The notes: a model not told the origin generated them from the sequence alone. A stretch of DNA of 22,501 nucleotides from DAONDZ01 sp964517555 (GCA_964517555.1 CAZFEF010000012.1:1-22501); one strand, 5' to 3'; positions 1-7,185 are shown, counted from the stretch's first letter. Numbers and translations: made by a program.

Positions 1-2
1 AG

Positions 3-902
3 GATAATAGTGGTGAATCATATACCCTGACCTTCTGTACTGGTGGAGTAGTGGGATCTCTTACTGCCGGTGAGCTTTGTGCTACCCCTGGTGGAATGGC
101 GGGGTGTGGTGGCGGTGGTTGCATTCTTGATTGCTCAGGCAAGAACTGTGGTGATGATGGATGCGGCGGAAGCTGTGGCACCTGCATTGGTAATAATCTA
201 TGTCTCAATAATAATTGTTTTAGCCCTCAATTAATACCTAATATATTTGCTTGGTATGACGCTAGCGGCTTGGCAGACAACGCCAATAATAACTATGGAA
301 TAGTAAACGGAGGAAATATTAGTAATTGGAAAGACCTAACTGGCAACGGGCAAAATCTAACGAATTGTGGTGCTTACGGAGCATTTCCAATATTTTCGCA
401 ATCTCTTGATTATTTTAATAATAAACCAGCTGTTACTTTCACTGGAAGCCAGGCTCTATCAGATTGTCCAGGTGATGGCAGCTATGGAACACCCAGCACA
501 ATCTTCATAGTTCATCATGTCACCGAAGACCCATTAGGAGCGAAAACAATCGCCTCTCCGACCGGAGCAAGCGGTCTTTATGTGGGTTACGACCAATCAG
601 CTCAAGAAATGTACATGTGGACAAATTTTACAAATATAAAATACTACAAGGCATCGCCTTTTACTATTATCACTACCGCTGTTTTTAACGAAAGCTCTTC
701 TGGGTTATACGAGAACGGAAACTTAATAGACTCAGGTGATCTATATGCCGGGAGTAACAATGCCACAATAATTGGGGCTGATGCTTGGTGGAATAAATTT
801 GTTGGCGATGTAGCCGAATTAATTATATATACATCTGAACTATCTAGCCCTGATCGTCAAGCCGTGGAATCATATCTAAACAATAAATATAATATCTATT
901 AA
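3..902 (+). CDS. C-terminal part of a large surface protein with Cys-rich linker and LamG-like domain (partial)
   Basis: The frame is open to the left window edge, so the true start lies outside; an internal GTG at 51 is not needed. About 299 residues are visible. The first stretch (YTLTFC, then a Gly-rich turn and ELCATPGG) resembles the C-terminal end of pilin-like or secreted modules common in Patescibacteria. A Cys-rich linker follows, with CSGKNCGDDGCGG and SCGTC, a pattern known from bacterial surface proteins and likely to form disulfides. From about residue 80 to the end lies a beta-rich region (FAWYDASGLADN, WKDLTGNG, KPAVTFTG, GDVAELIIYT) of the LamG/concanavalin A-like fold, which typically binds glycans or proteins outside the cell. 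The next gene starts 4 bases downstream, so the two are probably cotranscribed. The architecture is inferred from motifs; the ligand is unknown. Confidence 0.75.
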   Translation, partial: DNSGESYTLTFCTGGVVGSLTAGELCATPGGMAGCGGGGCILDCSGKNCGDDGCGGSCGTCIGNNLCLNNNCFSPQLIPNIFAWYDASGLADNANNNYGIVNGGNISNWKDLTGNGQNLTNCGAYGAFPIFSQSLDYFNNKPAVTFTGSQALSDCPGDGSYGTPSTIFIVHHVTEDPLGAKTIASPTGASGLYVGYDQSAQEMYMWTNFTNIKYYKASPFTIITTAVFNESSSGLYENGNLIDSGDLYAGSNNATIIGADAWWNKFVGDVAELIIYTSELSSPDRQAVESYLNNKYNIY

Positions 903-906
903 CCCT

Positions 907-1203
907 ATGGACATCAAAGAACTATTGAAAGACGTCAAAAATTTAACCGAATATCAGATCGATCAACGTCTGGAACATCTAATTCACAGTAATTCCTCAT
1001 TCAGCAATTTAAATTCCGAAAACAAAGAAGTGGTACTAAAGATGATCAAGGAATATAAAGCGATTATCAAAAGAGGCCACCCAGTAACCGGAGAAAGGAT
1101 CCGAGAAGATATGTATGATCTATATCAAAAAAGACTGAGCCTAAAACTCAGTCAAACCGACCTAGACAGAATCAGAAAGATTCTAGAAGCTTTCCGGGGC
1201 TAA
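907..1203 (+). CDS. small charged helical protein, unknown function
   Basis: This encodes 98 residues, rich in Lys, Glu, Leu and Ile, and predicted almost entirely helical with no signal peptide or membrane segment. It begins 4 bases after the upstream surface-protein gene, with no recognisable Shine-Dalgarno sequence, and runs 21 bases into the 3' end of the convergent methyltransferase gene. The C-terminal segment (LSQTDLDRIRKILEAFRG) has the look of a conserved helical end. I do not recognise a family. It is kept as real because of its length, tight coupling to the upstream gene and protein-like composition. A minus-strand terminator hairpin (1127-1153) lies inside its coding sequence. Confidence 0.6.
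   Translation: MDIKELLKDVKNLTEYQIDQRLEHLIHSNSSFSNLNSENKEVVLKMIKEYKAIIKRGHPVTGERIREDMYDLYQKRLSLKLSQTDLDRIRKILEAFRG
1127..1153 (-). terminator. intrinsic terminator for the recQ-methyltransferase operon
   Basis: Read on the minus strand this is GACTGAG, a 7-base loop, CTCAGTC, then six T. The stem is a perfect 7 bp. It lies 30-56 bases past the methyltransferase stop and inside the coding sequence of the convergent small ORF at 907-1203. Confidence 0.65.
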
Positions 1204-1899
1204 CTCTAGATAATAATTATACCGATCTGATTTTAGAGACACGATTCGGCCGCCAGCCAGGCGGCTGATTTTTTTTAGTTCCCGACGAGTGTAGACATGA
1301 TAATAGCGCTGGCCCAAAATATTGCCGGCTGAATCTTTCCAGGGGAAAACCAGATCGCGATAGCTACGATGATGTCGGCCGCTTAGACGTTGCCAGATAT
1401 TTTGATACAAACGCCGGCGATATTTCTTTTGGCGCCAAAAATTTTGGACGGTAATAAACAACTGTCCTTGAGGCTGAAGATAATTTAAAGAATCTCTAAC
1501 CGCTTGAACCTGCCAATCTCTGCCGGGCAGATGATGCCAGACGGCAATGGCAAAAATAACATCAAAGGGGGCTGAAGCTTTCAGTTCCTGATTTTTTTCT
1601 AAAGATAGAATATCACCAAGCACAAACCGATAATCAGGGTAGCTATTCCGAGCAATCGCTAGTAGTTCAGGACTATTATCCAAGCCGATATAAGACCAAT
1701 CTTTTTGCTCAATATGTTCCAGTAAGCGACCACTGCCACAACCTAGATCTAAAACCTTGATATTATCCGGCAACGTCGACACAATTTTTTGCAAAGGCGG
1801 CCACAACAAATACTGACGGGTACGATTAAAATCTGAGGCAATCTGATTATAGCCAGAGCAAGACAAACGATATAGATTATTTTGTTCAGTTGAGTTCAT
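1183..1899 (-). CDS. class I SAM-dependent methyltransferase, Trm9/ALKBH8-like
   Basis: The protein has 238 residues. Motif I is VLDLGCGSG (residues 49-57), the acidic residue after strand 2 is D74 in GLDNS, and FDVIFAIAVWHHL (about 112-124) fits motifs IV and post-IV of a Rossmann methyltransferase. The late segment LVFPWKD followed by GQRYYHVYTRREL (about 196-208) resembles the RYYH region of the Trm9/ALKBH8 family, which methylates the carboxymethyl group on wobble uridine of tRNA. The tRNA role is therefore an inference; the methyltransferase fold is secure. The start lies 2 bases past the recQ stop, so it is the second gene of a recQ operon. Its 3' end overlaps the convergent gene by 21 bases and carries that gene's terminator. 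No Trm112-like partner is visible. Confidence 0.8.
   Translation of the reverse strand: MNSTEQNNLYRLSCSGYNQIASDFNRTRQYLLWPPLQKIVSTLPDNIKVLDLGCGSGRLLEHIEQKDWSYIGLDNSPELLAIARNSYPDYRFVLGDILSLEKNQELKASAPFDVIFAIAVWHHLPGRDWQVQAVRDSLNYLQPQGQLFITVQNFWRQKKYRRRLYQNIWQRLSGRHHRSYRDLVFPWKDSAGNILGQRYYHVYTRRELKKISRLAGGRIVSLKSDRYNYYLELAPESF
1247..1276 (+). terminator. intrinsic terminator for the surface-protein/small-ORF transcript
   Basis: The core stem is GCCGCC/GGCGGC (1249-1254 with 1260-1265), extended by one G-T wobble and one C-G pair, with loop AGCCA, followed closely by eight T (1269-1276). It lies 43 bases past the stop at 1203 and inside the antisense coding sequence of the methyltransferase (the RLAGGRIV segment). 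Confidence 0.75.
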
Positions 1900-1901
1900 A
1901 A

Positions 1902-3659
1902 TTAACCTAAATATTCCTTAGTTTGCCAAGAATTATTCCTACCCCCCAAGCACCAATCACAAATACCACAACCCTTAGCCTGAGGATCGCCAAAATACTT
2001 CAAAATATATTCCTGGCGACACCCGCGATGAAAAGCATATGACTCCATCTCATCTAATTTCTCATGAGCCCGACGTAGTTTGTCTTTTAAAGCTAAAAAG
2101 TCAATTTCCAAATCCTCCGGCGCTACAGTTTTTAATACTCTAATCTCCGTGCCTCGAAAAGGTGGTTGATATTCCAGCAGACCGGATTCCTGTAATTTTT
2201 TGAGGGCGCGAATAATTGCCTCTTTCTTGATACCTAAACCAGAAGCTACCTCTTCTAGATTAGCATGCCAGCCGCCGACTAATTTGTCCTGAAATTGTTC
2301 CCAGATCTTTTGCCAGGCTTCAATTTGAGTTTTAGCTCTTTTCCCTAGCGCCGCTAAGTGGCTATCTAAGGCAACGGCGGTTTTCACAAAAGCGCTGGAG
2401 GTGCGTTCGTTGGGGCGGGAGATATATCCTTCTCTTTCTAAAATTTTTAAAGCCGTGCCAATCGCCATTTCCGGCAAATTTTCTGACAAGCTCTCAGCGA
2501 TTTCACTATAAGTCACCAAGATCGAACCTTCATTCTGATTAGCCCGATGATTTAGGAGGTAGTCATAAATTTCGGTGATAATATTCGGGGGCGGATTATC
2601 GCCTTTGATAAAAAATTCCCGCAAATAGCGATCCTTGGGAGAGTAAAGTAACAGACAATAACTAGATTGGCCATCGCGACCAGCCCGGCCAGCTTCTTGA
2701 TAATAGGCCTCAATTGTTCCGGGCAAATCATGATGGATTACAAATCTGATATCCTTCTTGTTAATCCCTAAACCAAAGGCATTAGTGGCCACCACCACCT
2801 GTGCTTCGCCGGACATAAAACTATCTTGCACCCATTGGCGACTTTCAGCATCCATGCCAGCATGATAACCCACGGCCCTAATCTGGTAATCATTTAAAAT
2901 AGCCAACAGCTCGTCCGCCTTATTTCTGGTACCGACATAAACAATCCCGCTTTGGTTAGGCAAACTTTCGATAGTCTGCATCACTATTTCTACCTTGGCG
3001 CTATCACTAGCTGGAATAATACCAAATTGCAAGTTAGGTCGAGCGAAGCCGGTAATAATCATCTCCGGATTACTCAAAGCTAATTGCTTGGCAATGTCTT
3101 GACGAACCTCCGGAGTGGCAGTAGCGGTTAAAGCTAAAAGCGGCGGACGCCCTACCAGCTTAGCGGCCTCTTTGAGTCTCAAGTAGCTAGGACGAAAATC
3201 ATGCCCCCATTGGCTGATACAATGGGCTTCATCAATAGCAAACAGAGAAACCTTAATTTCAGCTAAAACTTGAATAAATTCGAGATTATAAAAGCGCTCT
3301 GGAGCGATATAGACCAGCTTATACTTCCCATCCTTAACCTCTCGCAAGCGCCCAATCGTCTCCTGCGGACTTAGAGCAGAATTTATATAAGTGGCGGGAA
3401 TACCAACTTTAGTCAGGCTATCCACCTGATCCTTCATTAAAGAGATTAAAGGAGAAATAACTAAGGTCACCCCCTCCAAAATTAAAGCTGGCAATTGATA
3501 GATTAAAGACTTGCCGCCGCCAGTAGGCATAATCACCAAGGTGTCACGGCCGGAAATCACACTGTCAATCGCTTGTTCTTGCCCAGGTCGGAAAGACTCA
3601 TAACCAAAATGAGCCTTAAGCAGTCCTAATAATTGTATTTTCATCTCTTGGGGCGACAT
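1902..3659 (-). CDS. recQ: RecQ-family ATP-dependent 3'-5' DNA helicase
   Basis: This is a superfamily 2 helicase that unwinds DNA in recombination and fork repair. Of its 585 residues, motif 0 is FRPGQEQAI (23-31), Walker A is MPTGGGKS (44-51), the DEAH box is at 143-146 followed by CISQWGHDFR, and motif VI is QEAGRAGRDG (321-330). A region of about 150 residues with winged-helix character (around 375-510) comes before the zinc-binding cysteines C547, C564, C567 and C570. The cysteines are therefore at the very C-terminus, not directly after the helicase core as in E. coli RecQ. No HRDC domain follows. This order resembles the long-linker RecQ proteins known in Bacteroidota. It is the first gene of a two-gene operon with the methyltransferase and is divergent from the promoter at 3665. 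I could not identify a convincing recQ promoter. Confidence 0.95.
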   Translation of the reverse strand: MSPQEMKIQLLGLLKAHFGYESFRPGQEQAIDSVISGRDTLVIMPTGGGKSLIYQLPALILEGVTLVISPLISLMKDQVDSLTKVGIPATYINSALSPQETIGRLREVKDGKYKLVYIAPERFYNLEFIQVLAEIKVSLFAIDEAHCISQWGHDFRPSYLRLKEAAKLVGRPPLLALTATATPEVRQDIAKQLALSNPEMIITGFARPNLQFGIIPASDSAKVEIVMQTIESLPNQSGIVYVGTRNKADELLAILNDYQIRAVGYHAGMDAESRQWVQDSFMSGEAQVVVATNAFGLGINKKDIRFVIHHDLPGTIEAYYQEAGRAGRDGQSSYCLLLYSPKDRYLREFFIKGDNPPPNIITEIYDYLLNHRANQNEGSILVTYSEIAESLSENLPEMAIGTALKILEREGYISRPNERTSSAFVKTAVALDSHLAALGKRAKTQIEAWQKIWEQFQDKLVGGWHANLEEVASGLGIKKEAIIRALKKLQESGLLEYQPPFRGTEIRVLKTVAPEDLEIDFLALKDKLRRAHEKLDEMESYAFHRGCRQEYILKYFGDPQAKGCGICDWCLGGRNNSWQTKEYLG

Positions 3660-3664
3660 AATAC

Positions 3665-3693
3665 TTGACGACAGTTTTTAAATTTGTTATATT
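3665..3693 (+). promoter_or_regulatory. sigma70-type promoter for the small gene at 3722
   Basis: The -35 is TTGACG (3665-3670), the spacer is exactly 17 bases, and the -10 is TATATT (3688-3693). Predicted transcription start is near 3700, giving a leader of about 22 bases. It starts only 6 bases from the recQ start codon, so the region is divergent. Confidence 0.7.
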
Positions 3694-3721
3694 ATCGACT
3701 CACCTTAAAATTATAAAGGAA

Positions 3722-3997
3722 ATGGGAGAAAGAATTATTATTTCAGGGTTTATGCCCCTGAAAAATTTAGTGACGCTCGAAAAAGAGATCGTCAAACTTA
3801 ACAAGGATAGCAAAACAAAGCATTTGAAAAACAAGGCAAAGGTAATCCAGACCGGAAGCTACGACACCGGCGCGTTCATCCTGCAGGTGACTGCCAAACT
3901 GGATGCCGCTACGCCGGGCAAAAAAGTGACCAAAATCAAAAACCTCTTCTCGGTCTTTGGTGCCCCGCCTGCCCAAAAAACCCAACCGACGGAATAA
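3722..3997 (+). CDS. small basic protein of unknown function
   Basis: The ATG at 3722 gives 91 residues. A TTG 57 bases upstream is in frame but coincides with the -35 box, so it cannot be the start. AAAGGA lies just before the ATG, closer than usual for a ribosome-binding site; an alternative ATG at 3752 follows AGGG. The protein has a short hydrophobic start, a Lys-rich middle (KLNKDSKTKHLKNKAK), a beta-like stretch (TGSYDTGAFILQVTAKL) and a Pro/Gln tail. I recognise no family. Codon choice in the second half is visibly richer in G and C than in the flanking genes. It is an isolated unit with its own promoter and terminator between two minus-strand operons. Confidence 0.6.
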   Translation: MGERIIISGFMPLKNLVTLEKEIVKLNKDSKTKHLKNKAKVIQTGSYDTGAFILQVTAKLDAATPGKKVTKIKNLFSVFGAPPAQKTQPTE

Positions 3998-4015
3998 CCG
4001 TCAAACAATACCTGG

Positions 4016-4045
4016 AAAAGAAGAACTACGCGTTCTTCTTTTTTT
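4016..4045 (+). terminator. strong intrinsic terminator of the 3722 gene
   Basis: AAAAGAAGAAC (4016-4026) pairs perfectly with GTTCTTCTTTT across a 5-base loop and continues into a T-rich run. The hairpin overlaps the last codons and stop of the convergent folD gene, whose KKEKKKNA tail is encoded by the antisense of the T-rich arm. On the minus strand it lacks a T tract, so it should act in one direction. Confidence 0.8.
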
Positions 4046-4895
4046 CTTTTTGGTGATATAGAGCTAAAACGTTTTTAAATAAAAAGGCAATAGTCATCGG
4101 ACCAATTCCTCCCGGAACCGGCGTGAGCCAACCCGCTACATCTTTGACGCTTTCTAAATCGATATCGCCACAAACCTTACCCTGATCCCGACAAATACCA
4201 ATATCAATAATAACCGCCCCGGACTTTATCATATCGGCCTTCACTAACCTCGGTAAACCTAAAGCAGTCACAATAATATCAGCCTCTCTCCCTAGGGCAC
4301 AGGCGCGTTGATACAGCCTTCCGGATTCTGTCTGATCTAATTTTTCATAGCTAGCAAAGGAAAGCTTCTGAGCGGCAATTTCTTTAGAGGCCAAAAAGTC
4401 TGAAACCGAATCCCCGAAAACATCAGAATTATGTAGTATTAAAGCTTTCTGGCCACGATAATCAGCCTGGGTATAGAGCAAGGAAGCTTCGAGGGCCGCT
4501 AATACCGGAGATAAGACACAATGAGAATGATCCGGACAAAAACCATCGACATCTTTTTGAGGATCGAGGGCGGCCAAAACTTTAACAGTATCAAAGCGAT
4601 CAGGTAGAGGGAGTTGAACTAAAATTCCGTCGATCAATTCATCATTATTTAAAAACTTAATCAAGCCCAATAAATCCTCTTCAGTATCTAAATCACCCAA
4701 GCGATAAGTGTGAGTATCAATACCAACCTTTTTAGCCTCTCTCTCTTTAAGGGAAACATAGAGAGCGGAATCTTCACGATCCCCAGCCAAAATAATGGCC
4801 AGGTTTGGCCTGGACCCAGAAAGCTGATGAATGTTTTTGGCGATATCATCCTTAATTCTTTCCGCAATCGCCCGACCATCGATTAATTTCATCAT
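4026..4895 (-). CDS. folD: FolD-family methylene-tetrahydrofolate dehydrogenase/cyclohydrolase, divergent
   Basis: FolD interconverts 5,10-methylene-, methenyl- and 10-formyl-tetrahydrofolate in the cytosol. The 289 residues include YVSLK with the family's catalytic lysine at K50, DGILVQLPLP (89-98), KDVDGF (114-119) and TPVPGGIGPMT (258-268), all at the expected spacing. Two usually conserved elements are altered. The PCTPxG stretch is replaced by VLSPVLAAL (around 127-135). The nucleotide-binding loop GRSxxVGxP (GASNIVGRP in E. coli) reads HNSDVFGDS (155-163). The substrate side looks intact, while NAD(P) binding is doubtful. The start overlaps glyA by 4 bases (ATGA), showing translational coupling. 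The C-terminus is a Lys-rich tail imposed by the embedded terminator. Confidence 0.9.
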   Translation of the reverse strand: MMKLIDGRAIAERIKDDIAKNIHQLSGSRPNLAIILAGDREDSALYVSLKEREAKKVGIDTHTYRLGDLDTEEDLLGLIKFLNNDELIDGILVQLPLPDRFDTVKVLAALDPQKDVDGFCPDHSHCVLSPVLAALEASLLYTQADYRGQKALILHNSDVFGDSVSDFLASKEIAAQKLSFASYEKLDQTESGRLYQRACALGREADIIVTALGLPRLVKADMIKSGAVIIDIGICRDQGKVCGDIDLESVKDVAGWLTPVPGGIGPMTIAFLFKNVLALYHQKEKKKNA

Positions 4896-6142
4896 ACTAG
4901 AGAAGGAGTCTTATACTGCTGACAGAGGTCTTTGACTTCCTGCTTGATACTATTTAAAATCTCTTCATTATCTCGATTCTTCAAAGCTTGGTCAATCAAT
5001 TCAGCCACTCGTTCTACTTCTGCCTCTTTAAAGCCACGAGTAGTAATCGCCGGGGTGCCTAGACGAATACCGGAAGGATTGAACGGCGGCTGAGGATCAT
5101 TGGGAATAGTAGATCTAGAAATTGAAATGCCTACCCTCTCCAAAACCTTCTCCGCCTCCTTGCCGGTTATTCCCTGGTTAGCCAAATTAACCACCAGCAA
5201 GTGGTTATCAGTGCCGCCGGAAACAATTTGATAGCCTAAAGAAATTAATTTCTCGGCTAAAGCCTTAGCGTTAGCAATGACTTGCCGGGAATAAAGTTTA
5301 AACTCTGGCTGCAAAGCCTCTTTGAAGGCCACGGCCTTAGCGGCAATAATGTGATCATGGGGCCCGCCCTGCATACCAGGGAAAACAGCACGATCAATGT
5401 CCTTAGCAAACTTCTCTTTGCACATGATAATCGCCCCTCGAGGACCGCGCAAAGTTTTGTGAGTGGTAGTAGAGACAACATCAAAGAAAGGCACCGGACT
5501 ATTTAGTTCTCCAGCCGCTATTAATCCAGCTACATGAGCAATATCGGCAAAAGTGTATGCTCCAACTTCATCAGCAATTTCTTTAAATCTTTTCCAATCG
5601 ATTTCACGACTATAGGCACTAAATCCAGCCACAATCATTTTCGGTTTTTCTCTTAAGGCGATCTCTCGCACCTCATCCATATCAATTACGCCGGTCTGAG
5701 GATCAACACCATACTGTACAAAATTATATAGCCTGCCAGAAAAATTAACGCTATGCCCATGAGAAAGATGGCCGCCGTGATCTAGGGCTAACCCTAAAAC
5801 TTTGTCACCAGGGTTTAAGAAAGCCATATAGACAGCCGCATTAGCCGGAGAGCCAGAAAGAGGCTGGACATTAACATGTTCAGCGCCAAATAATTCTTTA
5901 GCCCTAGCGATGGCCAGTGATTCGACTGAATCGATTATTTCATTGCCGCCATAATATCTTTTGCCAGGATACCCTTCACTATATTTATTGGTCAGCACCG
6001 TAGCCATAGCCTCCAACACCGCTCGAGAAACATAATTCTCAGAAGCGATGAGTTCCAGTTCATTGTCTTGGCGTTCCATTTCCTGAAGCACTAAATTCCA
6101 CAATTCCGGGTCTTGTTTTGGTAATTCTTGATATAAATTCAT
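4892..6142 (-). CDS. glyA: serine hydroxymethyltransferase
   Basis: This PLP enzyme converts serine and tetrahydrofolate to glycine and 5,10-methylene-tetrahydrofolate, the substrate of the FolD encoded next. It has 416 residues, the usual bacterial length. Visible hallmarks are ELIASENYVSRAV near residue 30, YSEGYPGKRYYGG (54-66), the PLP-linking lysine K229 in STTTHKTLRGPRG, and VNLANQGITGKEAE. The start follows a promoter whose -10 ends 6 bases before the ATG, so the message is probably leaderless; no Shine-Dalgarno sequence is present. It is first in the glyA-folD operon with a 4-base overlap. Confidence 0.97.
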   Translation of the reverse strand: MNLYQELPKQDPELWNLVLQEMERQDNELELIASENYVSRAVLEAMATVLTNKYSEGYPGKRYYGGNEIIDSVESLAIARAKELFGAEHVNVQPLSGSPANAAVYMAFLNPGDKVLGLALDHGGHLSHGHSVNFSGRLYNFVQYGVDPQTGVIDMDEVREIALREKPKMIVAGFSAYSREIDWKRFKEIADEVGAYTFADIAHVAGLIAAGELNSPVPFFDVVSTTTHKTLRGPRGAIIMCKEKFAKDIDRAVFPGMQGGPHDHIIAAKAVAFKEALQPEFKLYSRQVIANAKALAEKLISLGYQIVSGGTDNHLLVVNLANQGITGKEAEKVLERVGISISRSTIPNDPQPPFNPSGIRLGTPAITTRGFKEAEVERVAELIDQALKNRDNEEILNSIKQEVKDLCQQYKTPSLV

Positions 6143-6148
6143 ATCTCT

Positions 6149-6177
6149 ATAATAGGGTAAAAATTAAGCTTTGTCAA
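6149..6177 (-). promoter_or_regulatory. glyA promoter, apparently leaderless
   Basis: On the minus strand this reads TTGACA (6177-6172), a 17-base spacer, and TATTAT (6154-6149), then 6 bases and the glyA ATG at 6142. The expected transcription start falls on or next to the A of the start codon. Confidence 0.75.
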
Positions 6178-6219
6178 AAGCCAAAAATCCCCATATTTTG
6201 GGCATTTTTCTTGATATTA

Positions 6220-6248
6220 TTGACAAATAATACTAAATATGATATACT
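6220..6248 (+). promoter_or_regulatory. consensus sigma70-type promoter for the secreted protein at 6379
   Basis: The -35 is a perfect TTGACA (6220-6225), the spacer is 17 bases, and the -10 is TATACT (6243-6248). Predicted start is near 6255, giving a leader of about 124 bases. It is divergent from the glyA promoter about 40 bases away. Confidence 0.85.
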
Positions 6249-6280
6249 ATGTTTGTTTAGTTAAGCCCATTAACAAACAC

Positions 6281-6382
6281 TCATGATTGACCTTTAGTTC
6301 CCTTTCAAGCTTCGGTGCTCTAACCGAGGTTTAAAAGGGAACTAAATAAATTATAAATCATAAAAAAATCATATAATCATGA
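6281..6382 (+). promoter_or_regulatory. long leader hairpin with possible start-codon masking
   Basis: TTTAGTTCCCTTT (6293-6305) pairs perfectly with 6334-6346. After one C-A mismatch, AAGCTTCGGT (6307-6316) pairs with ACCGAGGTTT (6323-6332, with two G-U pairs) across a 6-base loop, giving a stem of about 24 bp. Outside it, TCATGATT (6281-6288) can pair with AATCATGA (6375-6382), which covers the start codon, or with two upstream AATCAT copies (6356-6361 and 6367-6372). No T tract follows, so it is not a terminator. No known riboswitch is recognised. The structure is seen in the sequence; the regulatory role is inference. Confidence 0.6.
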
Positions 6383-7173
6383 GAAAAATATCAGTATTAT
6401 GGATGGCCATGACCATGCTCATAGCTACCACAGCAAGCGCTCAGTACAACGATGAATCCGGATCAACCGCTTTCTACGCAGGCCAGAAAACGATCGACCT
6501 GCTCCAGAAGGATCTGAAAACCATCAACAAACAGATCAGCGACATTGAAAAAAAGATGGCCGCCGAACTCAAGATGGTTGACAAGGCCATGGCCGCGGCT
6601 GGAACCACTGTTGTTGCAGTAAAAGACGCAGCTTACCAGGGTGAAGATCAGGATACCTCAACGGTCGCTGGAGAATCAAAGTGGGATCTGGAGAAGAAAG
6701 ACATCAAAGCTAAGTATGAAGCTGAATTAAAACCTCTCAAGGAAATGAGAGAGAAAAAACTCAGCCAAATAGCTAGCAGCGATTCACTTTTCTATGCCAC
6801 CGGCAAAACCTCCGCCTACTCCGCGACTAATGCCATCAATGGCATGAAAGGTGGTCCAGCGATAGCGTCAACTGGAAACTACAGTCCAGCCGTTTCCACC
6901 GTTGAATACAGTGGGGTAATAAACAATCCTTTGTGGGTTGATGTGAACGTTAACATATCTGGTCCCACATTACCTGGCACAGGCAAAAAAGGATTCTACC
7001 TCCATAAAGGTTCAACCCTGGAAGTATCGCTGCCAGCCGGACGCTACACTGCCTGGAGGGTAAGTGATCAGGGAAACGTTATCGGCAACTCAATTGTGTT
7101 TCACGTCATCCCGGGCGTGACTCATAATTACTTGGGACGCGAAGTAAACTTCTACATCGTTGTTTCAAAATAA
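6379..7173 (+). CDS. secreted coiled-coil protein of unknown function
   Basis: The protein has 264 residues. Residues 1-21 form a clear signal peptide ending in ASA with Gln next, a cleavage style common in Bacteroidota. A helical, Lys/Glu-rich coiled-coil region spans about 35-70 (IDLLQKDLKTINKQISDIEKKM) and a second about 100-130 (DLEKKDIKAKYEAELKPLKEM). From about residue 165 the sequence is beta-rich (VEYSGVINNPLWVDVNVNISG, FYLHKGSTLEVSLPAGRYTAWRV), consistent with an immunoglobulin-like or jelly-roll fold. No catalytic motif is seen. There is no Shine-Dalgarno sequence before the ATG. It is a one-gene unit with a near-consensus promoter, structured leader and strong terminator, so it is probably well expressed. 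Codon use (CTG, ATC, GAC) differs from the adjoining pilin and glyA genes, which suggests possible transfer. Confidence 0.75.
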   Translation: MRKISVLWMAMTMLIATTASAQYNDESGSTAFYAGQKTIDLLQKDLKTINKQISDIEKKMAAELKMVDKAMAAAGTTVVAVKDAAYQGEDQDTSTVAGESKWDLEKKDIKAKYEAELKPLKEMREKKLSQIASSDSLFYATGKTSAYSATNAINGMKGGPAIASTGNYSPAVSTVEYSGVINNPLWVDVNVNISGPTLPGTGKKGFYLHKGSTLEVSLPAGRYTAWRVSDQGNVIGNSIVFHVIPGVTHNYLGREVNFYIVVSK

Positions 7174-7185
7174 TAAACGGGAAAC

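Noticed and set aside
3665..3721. N-terminal extension of the 3722 gene from a TTG start
   Set aside because: The TTG is part of the -35 box and the -10 lies inside the extension; the ATG at 3722 follows the predicted transcription start.
3974..4002. Possible minus-strand terminator for glyA-folD (GACGG/CCGTC stem, T run nearby)
   Set aside because: Only 5 bp, and 7 bases separate the stem from the T run; too weak to call.
6181..6204. Imperfect hairpin between the glyA and 6220 promoters (GCCAAAAA/TTTTGGGC)
   Set aside because: It has a central mismatch and lies upstream of both predicted transcription starts, so it would not be transcribed from either.
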